From contig CBDDLM010000005.1 in the NCBI GenBank assembly GCA_965230665.1, forward strand, positions 1-64,000: DNA of 64,000 bases. The letters run 5' to 3'. Below the pieces are notes generated by a model. It saw only the letters and a list, made by a program, of their open reading frames with translations. It did not search any database and was not told the origin of the DNA. Positions 9,122 to 17,906 of the stretch are shown here, piece after piece; the stretch's first letter is position 1; each line of letters opens with the position of its first letter. The translations under genes and the position numbers were made by a program. Origin of the DNA: JAGNRR01 sp965230665. GTDB taxonomy: Bacteria > Bacteroidota > Bacteroidia > Chitinophagales > Chitinophagaceae.

Positions 9122-10324
9122 CAGGGTAAGAGCATATTAATTTCCTTGAATTAATTCATTCAGAAGCTTCTCATCCATCAAGGCAATCTTTCGTTTACGC
9201 TTGAGACTGGCTTTGGAAGTTTGATTTTGTTTGAGTAAATTCAATGTTAAGCGGCGAAAGGTACTCATAACCTCAGCAGCATTGCCACGGCGTATACGAG
9301 ACTCATCTTCTCTAAAACTAACATCCAGGACCCAATGCAGTTTATTCTCAATCCCCCAATGACTGCGTACAGCATCAGCGGCTTTGTGGGCATCCAGGCC
9401 AAGTGAACTGATATAATAGCGTTTTTCAGTAGTACGGACATTATCGATATCACGAGTGGATTCAATTTCAATAATCGTTTTTAGCTGAGTCCAATGGGTA
9501 CTGGATGGTAGCCATTTTTTATTGATAGCGATTTGCCGACAACGGCGTGTTTCTATACGACCATGACCTGAGTCATTCGATTCAACACTATCAACTTTTA
9601 GTTCAGGTAAGTTATCCTGATTAAATAACCACTTAACTTCATCATACAGCTCACCCTGGTTGCCTTTGAGTGCCAGGACATAGTCAGCTTTTTGTTGCGT
9701 GATTTTCTCTGCTATAGTGGTCTGGCAACCCATAGCATCGATGGTGACAATACAGCCTTTGACAGCCAGCAATTCTAATAAAGCAGGGATAGCCGTGATT
9801 TCATTACTCTTCTGAGCAACTTTGCGTTGACCTAAAATGAGATTATTTTCACAAGCCCAGGCACTGACCATATGGATGGCACTTTTTCTATCCCCTTTTT
9901 GAAAGGAGCGACGAACGGTTTTACCATCAATGGCTACCACCTCACCATGGGTTAACTCGCAAGCTGAATTCATCCAGGAAATAAAGCTGTTTTGTAAAGC
10001 CTCAGGCTCTAGACGACTTAATACACGAGCAATGGTATCGTGCTTTGGAATACCATTTTTATAAGGAAAATAACCTCTTAACCAATTTAACCTGGCTAAA
10101 CCAAAGTCTTCGATCTCTTCCCAGCCTTCAGCACCGCATAAAACAGCACTAATTGATAAGAAAAGAATATCCAGTAATTCATGTTGACGACAACGCGCTA
10201 TGCGCGGCTCTGGAATTGATTTGAAATGCTCTATAAAGTCGCTCATTGGCTGCTCTCCCAAAAAGTTATGGAAGATCTGATCAATGATTTGTAAATTAGT
10301 TCAATTTATAATGATCTTACCCTG
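9122..10324 (-). mobile_element. Complete ISAs1-family insertion sequence, 1203 bp
   Basis: Terminal inverted repeats start CAGGGTAAGA at the left end (9122) and read CAGGGTAAGA on the complementary strand of the right end (10324). They match over the first ten bases and then partly. The ends are flanked by the perfect 10-bp duplication ATTCCATATT, a length known for ISAs1 elements. One transposase gene fills the element on the minus strand. The element looks intact and able to move. It lies immediately upstream of the Rep-like gene, so it may either silence that gene or supply a promoter. Confidence 0.93.
9137..10246 (-). CDS. ISAs1-family transposase
   Basis: 369 residues from ATG 10246, preceded by GGGAGAG. 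A TTG five codons upstream is less likely. Features of the H-repeat/ISAs1 family: N-terminal FKSIPEPRIARCRQHELLDILFL, then GEVVAIDGKTVRRS with the first catalytic Asp, IVTIDAMGCQ with the second Asp, and a C-terminal HWGIENKLHWVLDVSFREDESRIRRGNA with the catalytic Glu. Full length with no frameshift, so presumably active. Confidence 0.95.
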   Translation of the reverse strand: MSDFIEHFKSIPEPRIARCRQHELLDILFLSISAVLCGAEGWEEIEDFGLARLNWLRGYFPYKNGIPKHDTIARVLSRLEPEALQNSFISWMNSACELTHGEVVAIDGKTVRRSFQKGDRKSAIHMVSAWACENNLILGQRKVAQKSNEITAIPALLELLAVKGCIVTIDAMGCQTTIAEKITQQKADYVLALKGNQGELYDEVKWLFNQDNLPELKVDSVESNDSGHGRIETRRCRQIAINKKWLPSSTHWTQLKTIIEIESTRDIDNVRTTEKRYYISSLGLDAHKAADAVRSHWGIENKLHWVLDVSFREDESRIRRGNAAEVMSTFRRLTLNLLKQNQTSKASLKRKRKIALMDEKLLNELIQGN

Positions 10325-10334
10325 ATTCCATATT
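10325..10334. repeat. Right copy of the ISAs1 target-site duplication
   Basis: ATTCCATATT immediately outside the right terminal repeat, identical to 9112-9121. Confidence 0.93.
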
Positions 10335-10471
10335 CAAAAAAGGAGTGTATAAGCAGGCTCAGAAATAAGTACAATGGGAATGCAAACTTTGTACTACTGT
10401 TGAAGTTATGTAAAGAGGTTGAGATGGGATTCAAACCTACCACCCTAATTGTTACTTTTATTAATACAAAC

Positions 10472-10804
10472 CTATTGTTTATCTCTCAAGATATTTTTAA
10501 CAACTTCTTCGCTTTCCTTTTGAAGCTCTTGTGCACGCTTTTTAGGTAATACAAGCTGGACATTCTCTAACTGGTACTCATCAAGTGCTTTTTCTAAATT
10601 TTTATAAAATTCATCTTTAATTTGAGACAAACGCACTTTATTCAACCCATATTTTTCATATATTTGCTGACGAGGTTGATTTTCAATAAGCAGAGCGTAC
10701 AGCGCTTCAAGATTGTTATCGCTATGCCTTGAATACTTTGTGACAAGCTTAAATACTTCGGGGGTCAACTCGAACTCTTCAATGTCGATTTCAAAGTCCA
10801 CCAT
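10472..10804 (-). CDS. Small helix-turn-helix protein, TrfB/KorA-like (tentative)
   Basis: 110 residues from ATG 10804 (GGTGGG six bases upstream). After an acidic start (MVDFEIDIEEFELTPE) comes a segment NQPRQQIYEKYGLNKVRLSQIKDEFYKN (about residues 44-70) with the spacing of a helix-turn-helix and a helix-rich tail. This is the size and shape of TrfB/KorA-type plasmid regulators, but identity cannot be shown by eye. It is divergent from the 10910 gene, and the 15-bp palindrome between them is a natural operator. Confidence 0.4.
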   Translation of the reverse strand: MVDFEIDIEEFELTPEVFKLVTKYSRHSDNNLEALYALLIENQPRQQIYEKYGLNKVRLSQIKDEFYKNLEKALDEYQLENVQLVLPKKRAQELQKESEEVVKNILRDKQ

Positions 10805-10838
10805 TATACCCACCTATTGATATAGCTTTCTCAAAATA

Positions 10839-10853
10839 CCTTAACCGTTAAGG
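10839..10853. promoter_or_regulatory. Palindromic operator candidate between divergent genes
   Basis: CCTTAAC-C-GTTAAGG is a perfect palindrome with 7-bp arms and a one-base centre. A TATAAT box at 10865-10870 faces the rightward gene, which places the palindrome over the -35 region. The regulator is probably the small HTH protein encoded to the left; this is inference. Confidence 0.5.
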
Positions 10854-10909
10854 CTTAATGATGCTATAATATACCCATTAGACAAAAATTGAAAGTACAG
10901 AGCGGAAAA

Positions 10910-11248
10910 ATGAAAGGCGAAAACTCAGATAACAATATAAATGGCAGTGACGAATCAATTCCTGAATTTATGATTGATATGATACGAGACTTTGAAAACT
11001 GGCTACATCTCTCAGAGTCAATCACCGAAAAAAAAGGGTTAAAAAGAAAAACAACGTTTGAAATAGGTCTTGTAGCAATACACTTTTCAAGTACACAACG
11101 AGCTAATAAGTATTATAAAAATATCCATATTCTTGAAAAAGAAACACAAAATCTACTGGAAGAGTGTGGTGCGCTAAATTCAATTAAGGAAATTGAAGCT
11201 CATCTTAAAGCTAGCCACAATTTTTGGAAAAGAAAGAAATCTCGATAA
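10910..11248 (+). CDS. Hypothetical protein, 112 residues
   Basis: ATG 10910 is preferred over an upstream TTG at 10889 because it follows GAGCGG and gives an ordinary polar N-terminus. The product is charged and largely helical (MIRDFENWLHLSESITEKKGLKRKTTFEIGLVAIHF), ending in RKKSR. No domain is recognised. A TATAAT box lies about 40 bases upstream, and a palindromic operator candidate precedes that box. Confidence 0.5.
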   Translation: MKGENSDNNINGSDESIPEFMIDMIRDFENWLHLSESITEKKGLKRKTTFEIGLVAIHFSSTQRANKYYKNIHILEKETQNLLEECGALNSIKEIEAHLKASHNFWKRKKSR

Positions 11249-11300
11249 AATATTTTTTTGTCCTACATTTAACAGATATAATGTTTTTCAAATTTCTTGG

Positions 11301-11747
11301 ATGATAAAGGTGACTACCTTGTGCAATAATGAAAATGCTAATTGGTTAACTAAATCGCTACTAGATCAGGAATTTGCTAGTTATAAAACGGTTTGGGATC
11401 TTTATTTAAAATTTTACACGGTTTTTCTTACTGTAAATTTGGTTGCACTTGCAGCAGTTGTAGAACACGTCAAGACTGAAGAGCGTAATATAATAGTACT
11501 AGCTTTTGTAATTCAGAATTTATTTTCAACTGGAACAGCCATAATTATTGCAATCTTTTCTCGAAAGACAGCTAAGCGATATAATGATATTTGTATTCAT
11601 CTTGTAAAGGATAATAATTGCCCAGATGTTATATTAGAATCCGCAAAATCTTCGGTACCTGGATGGGTTGGATATTGGGGAGGGATAGCTAATGCTGCAA
11701 GTCATATTGCACTTTCGGCATGCTGGATTGCTATTAATTGTCTTTAA
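11301..11747 (+). CDS. Membrane protein, function unknown
   Basis: About 148 residues from ATG 11301; an in-frame start at 11193 inside the previous gene is possible but adds a non-hydrophobic extension. Three hydrophobic segments are seen: FYTVFLTVNLVALAAVV (about 37-53), IIVLAFVIQNLFSTGTAIIIAIF (about 64-86) and WGGIANAASHIALSACWIAIN (about 126-146). Hydrophilic loops lie between them. No family is recognised. It may act with the soluble protein just upstream, whose stop lies about 50 bases before. Confidence 0.45.
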   Translation: MIKVTTLCNNENANWLTKSLLDQEFASYKTVWDLYLKFYTVFLTVNLVALAAVVEHVKTEERNIIVLAFVIQNLFSTGTAIIIAIFSRKTAKRYNDICIHLVKDNNCPDVILESAKSSVPGWVGYWGGIANAASHIALSACWIAINCL

Positions 11748-11833
11748 ATATTTCTTTAGAGTCATCTTCCAGATCTTAAATCTGAAACTCTGGATTTTAT
11801 ATTTATAATTACTTCAGTGCGTTGCTCCTTCCT

Positions 11834-12769
11834 TTAAAGACAGTAATCAGCAAGAGATTGAACACTAGAAATGGCCTCATCCCATTCAGCCGGTGAATGG
11901 TTATAGACAAGTGGCCCAATAAATTGATTATATCGTTCTTCATGCTGCACCTGTTCCATTAATAACGAAAGACCATAACGAAGCTCAGAGTTTGCATCAT
12001 GTAAAAATTCTTCGTGCTGGTTTCCGAACTGGCGCTTGTCCATTTCAATAACTTTCTGGACCATTGACTTTAAACTAGAAGGTATTGTCATTGATTCATG
12101 TATTAGATGTAGATCATAAACATGACGTATCAACATTTCATCATCTTTTCTGGAACTATCCCGGCCATGTAAAGCAGTCCTACGAAGCAGTGAAACAAGC
12201 TTTTCGCTTACTGTGGAATGTACAGTAACACATGCAAATCTTTGAATTTCAGCTTTTTCATTCAGGGTGCTGGCATAAATAGAGCTTAGAGGAAGCTCTA
12301 CTGGAGCTTCAAGTAAAACAGACTCTGTTAATTCCAGTTGTAGATGTGGTCTCAGTGCTTTTAGAAAATCATATTTTCTTGGATACTCGATCAAGAACTG
12401 TTGGTACTTGCCTTTATTGCGTTTTTCCGGAGTAGCGGCAAGCTTGAAGATATCTGAGTCAGAAATGATATCGTGAATGAGCTGATGAATATCTCTCCGT
12501 AATTGTTGCTGTTGATTATTAGACAATGAGACCGTACCTGTATTGGGAATCATTTTAATATCGATATCTTCTGACATTCTATAGGTATTTTGATGAGCTT
12601 TGGATAGGCAAGTCCCGCCTGAAAACACCAACTGATACATATCTGGATTAAGTTGCGATATTTCCTTTAGTAGTTGGGTAGCCCAATAGTCTTTTTCAAT
12701 AATGGCTGGACTACTAACCCCTAGTTTATCAGCTATATCAAGAAAAAGAGATGGATCAAGCACACTCAT
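11834..12769 (-). CDS. abiEii: AbiEii/AbiGii-family nucleotidyltransferase toxin
   Basis: 311-residue toxin of a type IV toxin-antitoxin or abortive-infection pair. The signature VFSGGTCLSKAHQNTYRMSEDIDIKM (about residues 48-73) holds the nucleotidyltransferase GG-(T)-S motif and the catalytic Asp pair DID. The Lys-x-x-Asp region IIEKDYWATQLL (about 23-34) is also typical. AbiEii enzymes transfer nucleotides to cellular acceptors such as tRNA and stop growth on phage attack. The start overlaps the antitoxin stop by one base (TAATG), so the two are coupled. All expected motifs are present and the length is normal. Confidence 0.9.
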   Translation of the reverse strand: MSVLDPSLFLDIADKLGVSSPAIIEKDYWATQLLKEISQLNPDMYQLVFSGGTCLSKAHQNTYRMSEDIDIKMIPNTGTVSLSNNQQQQLRRDIHQLIHDIISDSDIFKLAATPEKRNKGKYQQFLIEYPRKYDFLKALRPHLQLELTESVLLEAPVELPLSSIYASTLNEKAEIQRFACVTVHSTVSEKLVSLLRRTALHGRDSSRKDDEMLIRHVYDLHLIHESMTIPSSLKSMVQKVIEMDKRQFGNQHEEFLHDANSELRYGLSLLMEQVQHEERYNQFIGPLVYNHSPAEWDEAISSVQSLADYCL

Positions 12770-13179
12770 TAAGCTTGTACTGTTTTAAGTTCAAACTTTT
12801 CTGTACCAATGCGACGATTAAAACGTCCAAGAATAATAACTTCAGCGTTTGCCGGGATCTGTGTTGAACCATATTGATAGTCTTGAGCTAGCTTAGAAGG
12901 CTTCCATTTTACGCCTAGTCGAGAAAGCGCTTCCTCGGCTACTTGAGTGAAGCCACCTTTAGCAGCCAGCATGGGTTTACCAGTAATTCTATTCGGTCGA
13001 GCCTTGGCATAAAGACCATAACCAACTTTAACAAGTACGCCTTCAGAACTTAACTGACGTAATGCTCGACCTATTTGGTCATAGCCTGCCAGACTCGCAA
13101 AATCTGAACGCAGAAAAACCTCACGTCTTGAGCGCGATATCTTCGTAACAATTTTTAATTTAAGTGACAAGCGTTTCAT
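12769..13179 (-). CDS. abiEi: AbiEi-like antitoxin (DUF6088 type)
   Basis: 136 residues from ATG 13179; a TTG three codons earlier is a weaker alternative. The N-terminal winged helix (RREVFLRSDFASLAGYDQIGRALRQLSSEGVLVKVGYGLYAKA, about 20-62) is the DNA-binding domain seen in AbiEi antitoxins. The C-terminal half carries FNRRIGTEKFELKTV. Such antitoxins neutralise AbiEii and repress their own promoter by binding inverted repeats; a matching inverted repeat lies upstream at 13245-13330. It is translationally coupled to the toxin. Confidence 0.87.
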   Translation of the reverse strand: MKRLSLKLKIVTKISRSRREVFLRSDFASLAGYDQIGRALRQLSSEGVLVKVGYGLYAKARPNRITGKPMLAAKGGFTQVAEEALSRLGVKWKPSKLAQDYQYGSTQIPANAEVIILGRFNRRIGTEKFELKTVQA

Positions 13180-13244
13180 GTCAATCAACTAGGCCGAGAA
13201 ATATCATACATGTAAATTTAGCAGAACTTACATTCCAAGTCAAA

Positions 13245-13330
13245 CAAAAATACGACATTTTATGATCTGTAAAAATTATATACCATATTGAAAAATAAAG
13301 ATAATATATAACTATACTGTCGTATTTTTG
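13245..13330 (-). promoter_or_regulatory. AbiE promoter flanked by 13-bp inverted operators
   Basis: CAAAAATACGACA at 13245-13257 and its exact complement TGTCGTATTTTTG at 13318-13330 flank a 60-base AT-rich stretch. On the minus strand that stretch contains a TATAAT-type -10 box (GTATATAAT). The location upstream of abiEi fits the known negative autoregulation of AbiE by paired inverted repeats. That the repeats exist is seen directly; the binding is inferred. Confidence 0.7.
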
Positions 13331-13381
13331 AATGCAACTGTAAAGATCAAATATTTTAGAACTTTTGAGAATTAGATACAT

Positions 13382-13519
13382 CTATTGATCGTATTTGAAC
13401 CCTGTAATAAATCCATCATATAAATGAAGACTTTTTATGATAAATTTTTGCAGAACTGGATTTGGATGTAACTTAGCTTTCCACCAGGATGCCACATTTA
13501 GATAAAAAGGCAGGCATAT
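13382..13519 (-). pseudogene. Possible coding remnant, unknown family
   Basis: The minus-strand frame reads LPFYLNVASWWKAKLHPNP then a helical tail LHLYDGFITGFKYDQ and a stop. The residue choice looks coding-like. The frame runs on antisense into the rhs signal sequence, so any original gene has lost its start. No family is recognised and it may be chance. Confidence 0.2.
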
Positions 13520-13553
13520 ACTTTCAAATGAACTGATAATCATGAGGTTAGAG

Positions 13554-16500
13554 ATGAATTTATTCAATATTGGCTTAAGAAATACTGTTTTTAAACATTC
13601 CAATTTTTCACCATCAAAGTTGCTATCAAAACCCAAGCACCTTGCCTATATTTCGTATTTAAGTATTTTCCTAAGTACAACACCTCTGTATTTAACAGCG
13701 CAAAATTTTGATGGCACAGAAATTTCAGCTATTCCTGTCGAAGAAAAGCCATCGTACAATATACATCTAAGAGAGAGTAAAGCTGAGGGATTTGTGATAT
13801 CCAGAATTTATCACTACATAGCTAATACAACAAATGTCAATCATAATCAGGGTTTTAAATTTAATGTTGACAATGCTCAGTTAAGTCATGAAATCATTAA
13901 TGAATCAGAAGCTAAGCCGTATTTACCCGCAGGAGAATATTGGGTCGTAGCATTAAAATCAAAGCGTATTCGTTTTGTGAAAGAAGGAAATGAGTTTAAA
14001 GTATTTAAAAAGCCACAATCCCGTTATCATTTAAGTCAGGAAGGCAATGGTTGGCTATTGAAGAAAGGCTCGGTTAGTTATCGATTGGATAGTTCAGGTC
14101 GTTTGATTGAATATCAGAATAAGACAAGTCATCGTACATATACGTACACAGGGTTAACAACAACGATACAAGGACTCAATGATTCAGGAAAAGCCTTATG
14201 GCAAATGCAGCTTGAGAAAGATGTTGATGGGCGTGTGGTTGGTTTAGTCACCCCTCAAGGTATAGAGAAGCGTTATGAATATGACGGTGAAGGTCGTTTG
14301 GTAGCTGCTGTGTATGCGGATAATACAGAAGGATGGCATGATAATCCACGAGAGTTGTATTTATATGAAGACAGTGCTCATCCCAATTTACTCACACAAG
14401 TGATATCACCGCTGAAAGATGTTTTGCTAAACATGTCTCTAGTAGAAGTTGCTGATAATAGATTGGCATTAAGAGTACAAGAATTACCAAAACGTGCACC
14501 ACGTCCCAGGAAAAGTCCAGCACAAGAGTCTGCTGCACAAACCACGACAAGCTGGGCCAATGGTGTTAATTTAATAGTAAAAAATAGTGAGAGAAGCTAT
14601 CAACACAATGGACAGTATATCAGCAAGGAGAAAGCGGATGAATTACTGAAAGACATTCGTCATTACTGGGTTAAACATGTGGTTCATTATGGTGCAGGGG
14701 GTTGTAACTGTACTCATGCCAGAGGGAGTATTCGTAGAGAAGAAAGTCGAGAGAATGGTTGGCGTAGACAGGTTATCAATGAATGGTCTGATGGTCGTAA
14801 GCAGGTGACAGATTATACAAAAGAGAATAATGGTATAGGCTTTTTAAAATCCATTACACTCACTCAGGGCAATACCTTACTAAGTCAAAAAATTTATACA
14901 GGTACCAGAGAAAGTCGTTTATTGTCAGAAGAGACATCCGTATTAAAAACCGATTATAAATATGATGTGGAAGGTCGATTAATACAAACCACACAAATCG
15001 ACAAAACCAACAACAACACTGAATCGATAACTTTAACACGTAGCTATGATAATAAGGGGAGGCTGATTTCTTCCGACGGAGCAAGAGCATCCACCAGTGA
15101 TCAAATAAACTATCTTTATAATGAAGAAGGACATCTTATTCAAAAAACTAATGTCTTGGGACATGTCGTGAATTATGAATATGATAAACAGGGTAGACGA
15201 ACCGCTGTTATTGATGGTAATGGAGTAAGAGAAGAAACCCATTATGGCAATAATGGAAAAGTGGCAAAAGTAATTCGTGCGGCAGGTACATCACAAGCAC
15301 TGACTACACATTATTTTTATGACGCCATTGGACAATTAGTTCAAACATTGACCGGTACACTTAAAGGCACCAAAAGTCAATTTGATGCTTATGGACGATT
15401 AGAAAGCACAGAGGATGCTTCAGGTAATACAACTCTTTTTCATTATGATAAACAGGGCAATCTTGTTGAACGTACCACCAAAAACCAGCAAGGTAAAATA
15501 ATTCAACAAACTGAACGTGAGTTTGATGCACAAGGTCGAGAAATTCTTAATAAAAGCAGTAATACTCAATTGGATTATTTAGGTGATAGCCAAAGGCCAA
15601 CAAAAATCATCAATGGAGAAGGTAACCAGGTATTGAATCAGTATGATTCAGAAGGTCGATTATTGATAAGCTTTGATGCTAACGAACAACCAACCTATTA
15701 TGATTACGATGATATGGGTAACCTGGTTAAAGTCACGGATGCCAGACGTATAGAGACCCGATATTCCTATGATGGTTTTGGCAGACGTTTAAGTGAGATC
15801 AGTGGCTCTAAAGGCACTATCACTTATCAATATGATACCGCAGGTAATATTGTCAAAGAGACTAGAGAAAACGGTATTGTGATTAAAAGAGATTATGATG
15901 TTCTAAATCGGATGACTAAAATTGTCTTTCTAAAGAAAGAAACAGGCAGCTCTGGCAAAAATAAATCCGTAGAGAAAAAACGTATCATTTTTAAATACGA
16001 TAATTGTATCAATGGTGTTGGTAAACTCTGTGTGGTGAAGGGTGCTGGTAGTACAACGCGTTATGATTATGATGTACTAGGTAATCGGACACAGGTGAAA
16101 GTCAAGTATGATAACCAATCTAAAGTAGATATCACTCGATTTCAATACAATGCCAACAGTCAGTTAATTTATTTGATGTACCCCAGTGGTCTTGAAGTCG
16201 AGTATCACTATGCAGACAATGGTCATATCAATAAGATTACAGCAAAAAATCACAACCAGATTTACACAGTTGCTGATATTAAATCATCCAATCGATTGAA
16301 TGCTATCACATTTGGCAATGGGTTAACTCAAAACCTTGTGCATAATGAACAAGGTCAACTCACACAAATCACTACAGGAGATAGTGATACACACACTCAG
16401 CACCTTAATTATGTTTATGATAAGTCAGGCAACATTACACAAATAGAAAGGCCACTCAATACAAATAACACACAAGCATTTGAGTATGATAAAACCAATC

Positions 16501-17855
16501 GATTGGTAAAAGAAATCACTGATAAAATGACACAAAGCTTTGAGTATGATGCTACAGGCAACCGAACTAAAAGCAGTAAAATAATTGATACTAAAAAAGT
16601 AAAAAAGAAAAACTATTTGTATAAAACAAATGCCAATCAGTTACAACAAATCAATAAGCAGCCAATTACTTATGATACTAATGGTAATTTAATTGAAGAT
16701 AAACATGGCAAGCGCAAATTTGAATATGACGTGACCAATCGACTCACAGCTTACTATAAAGATGGAGAGAAAAAGGCAGAATATACTTATAATGCTTTTG
16801 GCCAACGTATTCAAAAAATCATTAAAAGAAACAAAACCACTAATGATGAGTATAAAACACTACAATTCACCTATTTGCCTGAAGGTTGGTTACTGTCAGA
16901 AGATGGTCGAGATGAACTTAATCGCAAAGGTTTTACCAGAGATTATATCTGGTTGGCTGATAAACCTGTTGCACAAATACAGACTCGTTTTAATAAAAAA
17001 GGTAAGATAAAAAATCAAAGCATCACTTACATTCATACTGACCATCTCAATACACCCAGGTTGGCAACCAACCAGAATCAGGAAACTGTATGGAGCTGGC
17101 AATCCACAGGCTTTGGTGAAGGCAAAGCCAATCGAGATGTCGATAGTGATGGTAAGAAAACCGTGATTCGTTTGAGATTCCCTGGACAATACTTTGATGG
17201 GGAATCAAAACTGCATTATAACCATTTTAGAGATTATGACCCGAAAATCGGACGCTATATCCAATCCGATCCTATTGGACTTAGTGGCGGAATTAATCGG
17301 TATACATATACATTCAACAATCCACTCAAGTTTATTGATCCCAATGGTCTTGCTGTAGATATGAATTTGTTCTCGATAGGCCCTCAATGGCAGGCTGCAG
17401 ATAGACACTATGAAAGGGCTCCTGGAGTATTTACAATAGCCGCTCATGGTAATATAAACCGTTTATATGATTCTACAGATAAACCAATAAGTTCAACTAG
17501 ATTAGTCTCTATGATTCAAGATCACGCAAATTATGTACCTGGAATGGATGTCGATATACTTGCTTGTGATATATGCGCCAATACCTCAAATCCTAACCAA
17601 TTTATCACTGAAGTACAGGCCGGGTTAGGCTCTGGCCGAGTTAGAGCGCCTAACACAGCAATATGGTGGGACCCTTCAACTGGTGAGTATAGCCTTTACG
17701 ATAGATTATCTGATCTTGAAGGCCATCCTGATTATCTAAGACCTGATAGAACAAAACCTGGTTCATTTAATGAAGTGGGCACTTCAACCTGGGAAGAACC
17801 GGATAACTACACTGGTCTTCTTGGTCGTCAAGGTGATGATTGTGAGTGCCCTTAG
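13554..17855 (+). CDS. Rhs/YD-repeat polymorphic toxin with caspase-like C-terminal tip
   Basis: 1433 residues from ATG 13554, which has GAGG nine bases upstream; an in-frame ATG 13542 overlaps that site. A hydrophobic segment near residues 30-48 may export it. YD repeats fill about residues 150-1150 (YEYDGEGRL, FEYDATGNR). The conserved Rhs core end is DHLNTPRLATNQ ... FPGQYFDGESKLHYNHFRDYDPKIGRYIQSDPIGL (about 1162-1245), and PNGLAVD marks the toxin junction. The tip (about residues 1265-1433) has FTIAAHGN with His1298 and DILACDIC with Cys1338. This is the His...Cys layout of caspase-like (clan CD) peptidases such as DUF4347-type domains. The toxin activity is inferred from these two motifs only. 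A Sel1-repeat gene follows directly. Confidence 0.88.
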   Translation: MNLFNIGLRNTVFKHSNFSPSKLLSKPKHLAYISYLSIFLSTTPLYLTAQNFDGTEISAIPVEEKPSYNIHLRESKAEGFVISRIYHYIANTTNVNHNQGFKFNVDNAQLSHEIINESEAKPYLPAGEYWVVALKSKRIRFVKEGNEFKVFKKPQSRYHLSQEGNGWLLKKGSVSYRLDSSGRLIEYQNKTSHRTYTYTGLTTTIQGLNDSGKALWQMQLEKDVDGRVVGLVTPQGIEKRYEYDGEGRLVAAVYADNTEGWHDNPRELYLYEDSAHPNLLTQVISPLKDVLLNMSLVEVADNRLALRVQELPKRAPRPRKSPAQESAAQTTTSWANGVNLIVKNSERSYQHNGQYISKEKADELLKDIRHYWVKHVVHYGAGGCNCTHARGSIRREESRENGWRRQVINEWSDGRKQVTDYTKENNGIGFLKSITLTQGNTLLSQKIYTGTRESRLLSEETSVLKTDYKYDVEGRLIQTTQIDKTNNNTESITLTRSYDNKGRLISSDGARASTSDQINYLYNEEGHLIQKTNVLGHVVNYEYDKQGRRTAVIDGNGVREETHYGNNGKVAKVIRAAGTSQALTTHYFYDAIGQLVQTLTGTLKGTKSQFDAYGRLESTEDASGNTTLFHYDKQGNLVERTTKNQQGKIIQQTEREFDAQGREILNKSSNTQLDYLGDSQRPTKIINGEGNQVLNQYDSEGRLLISFDANEQPTYYDYDDMGNLVKVTDARRIETRYSYDGFGRRLSEISGSKGTITYQYDTAGNIVKETRENGIVIKRDYDVLNRMTKIVFLKKETGSSGKNKSVEKKRIIFKYDNCINGVGKLCVVKGAGSTTRYDYDVLGNRTQVKVKYDNQSKVDITRFQYNANSQLIYLMYPSGLEVEYHYADNGHINKITAKNHNQIYTVADIKSSNRLNAITFGNGLTQNLVHNEQGQLTQITTGDSDTHTQHLNYVYDKSGNITQIERPLNTNNTQAFEYDKTNRLVKEITDKMTQSFEYDATGNRTKSSKIIDTKKVKKKNYLYKTNANQLQQINKQPITYDTNGNLIEDKHGKRKFEYDVTNRLTAYYKDGEKKAEYTYNAFGQRIQKIIKRNKTTNDEYKTLQFTYLPEGWLLSEDGRDELNRKGFTRDYIWLADKPVAQIQTRFNKKGKIKNQSITYIHTDHLNTPRLATNQNQETVWSWQSTGFGEGKANRDVDSDGKKTVIRLRFPGQYFDGESKLHYNHFRDYDPKIGRYIQSDPIGLSGGINRYTYTFNNPLKFIDPNGLAVDMNLFSIGPQWQAADRHYERAPGVFTIAAHGNINRLYDSTDKPISSTRLVSMIQDHANYVPGMDVDILACDICANTSNPNQFITEVQAGLGSGRVRAPNTAIWWDPSTGEYSLYDRLSDLEGHPDYLRPDRTKPGSFNEVGTSTWEEPDNYTGLLGRQGDDCECP

Positions 17856-17906
17856 CTATATAAAATTTAAGATTCTTTCATTTAACGATAACCATTGAGA
17901 ATCACC

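Noticed and set aside
10405..10445. tRNA 3'-end-like string (GGTTTGAATCCCATCTC on the minus strand)
   Set aside because: The T-loop is TTTGAAT, the T-stem has mismatches, and no anticodon or D arm lies beside it. At most it is a very decayed attachment-site remnant.
13181..13381. Minus-strand ORF in the AbiE promoter region
   Set aside because: It lies across the inverted-repeat operator and AT-rich promoter, with low-complexity residues and no family resemblance.
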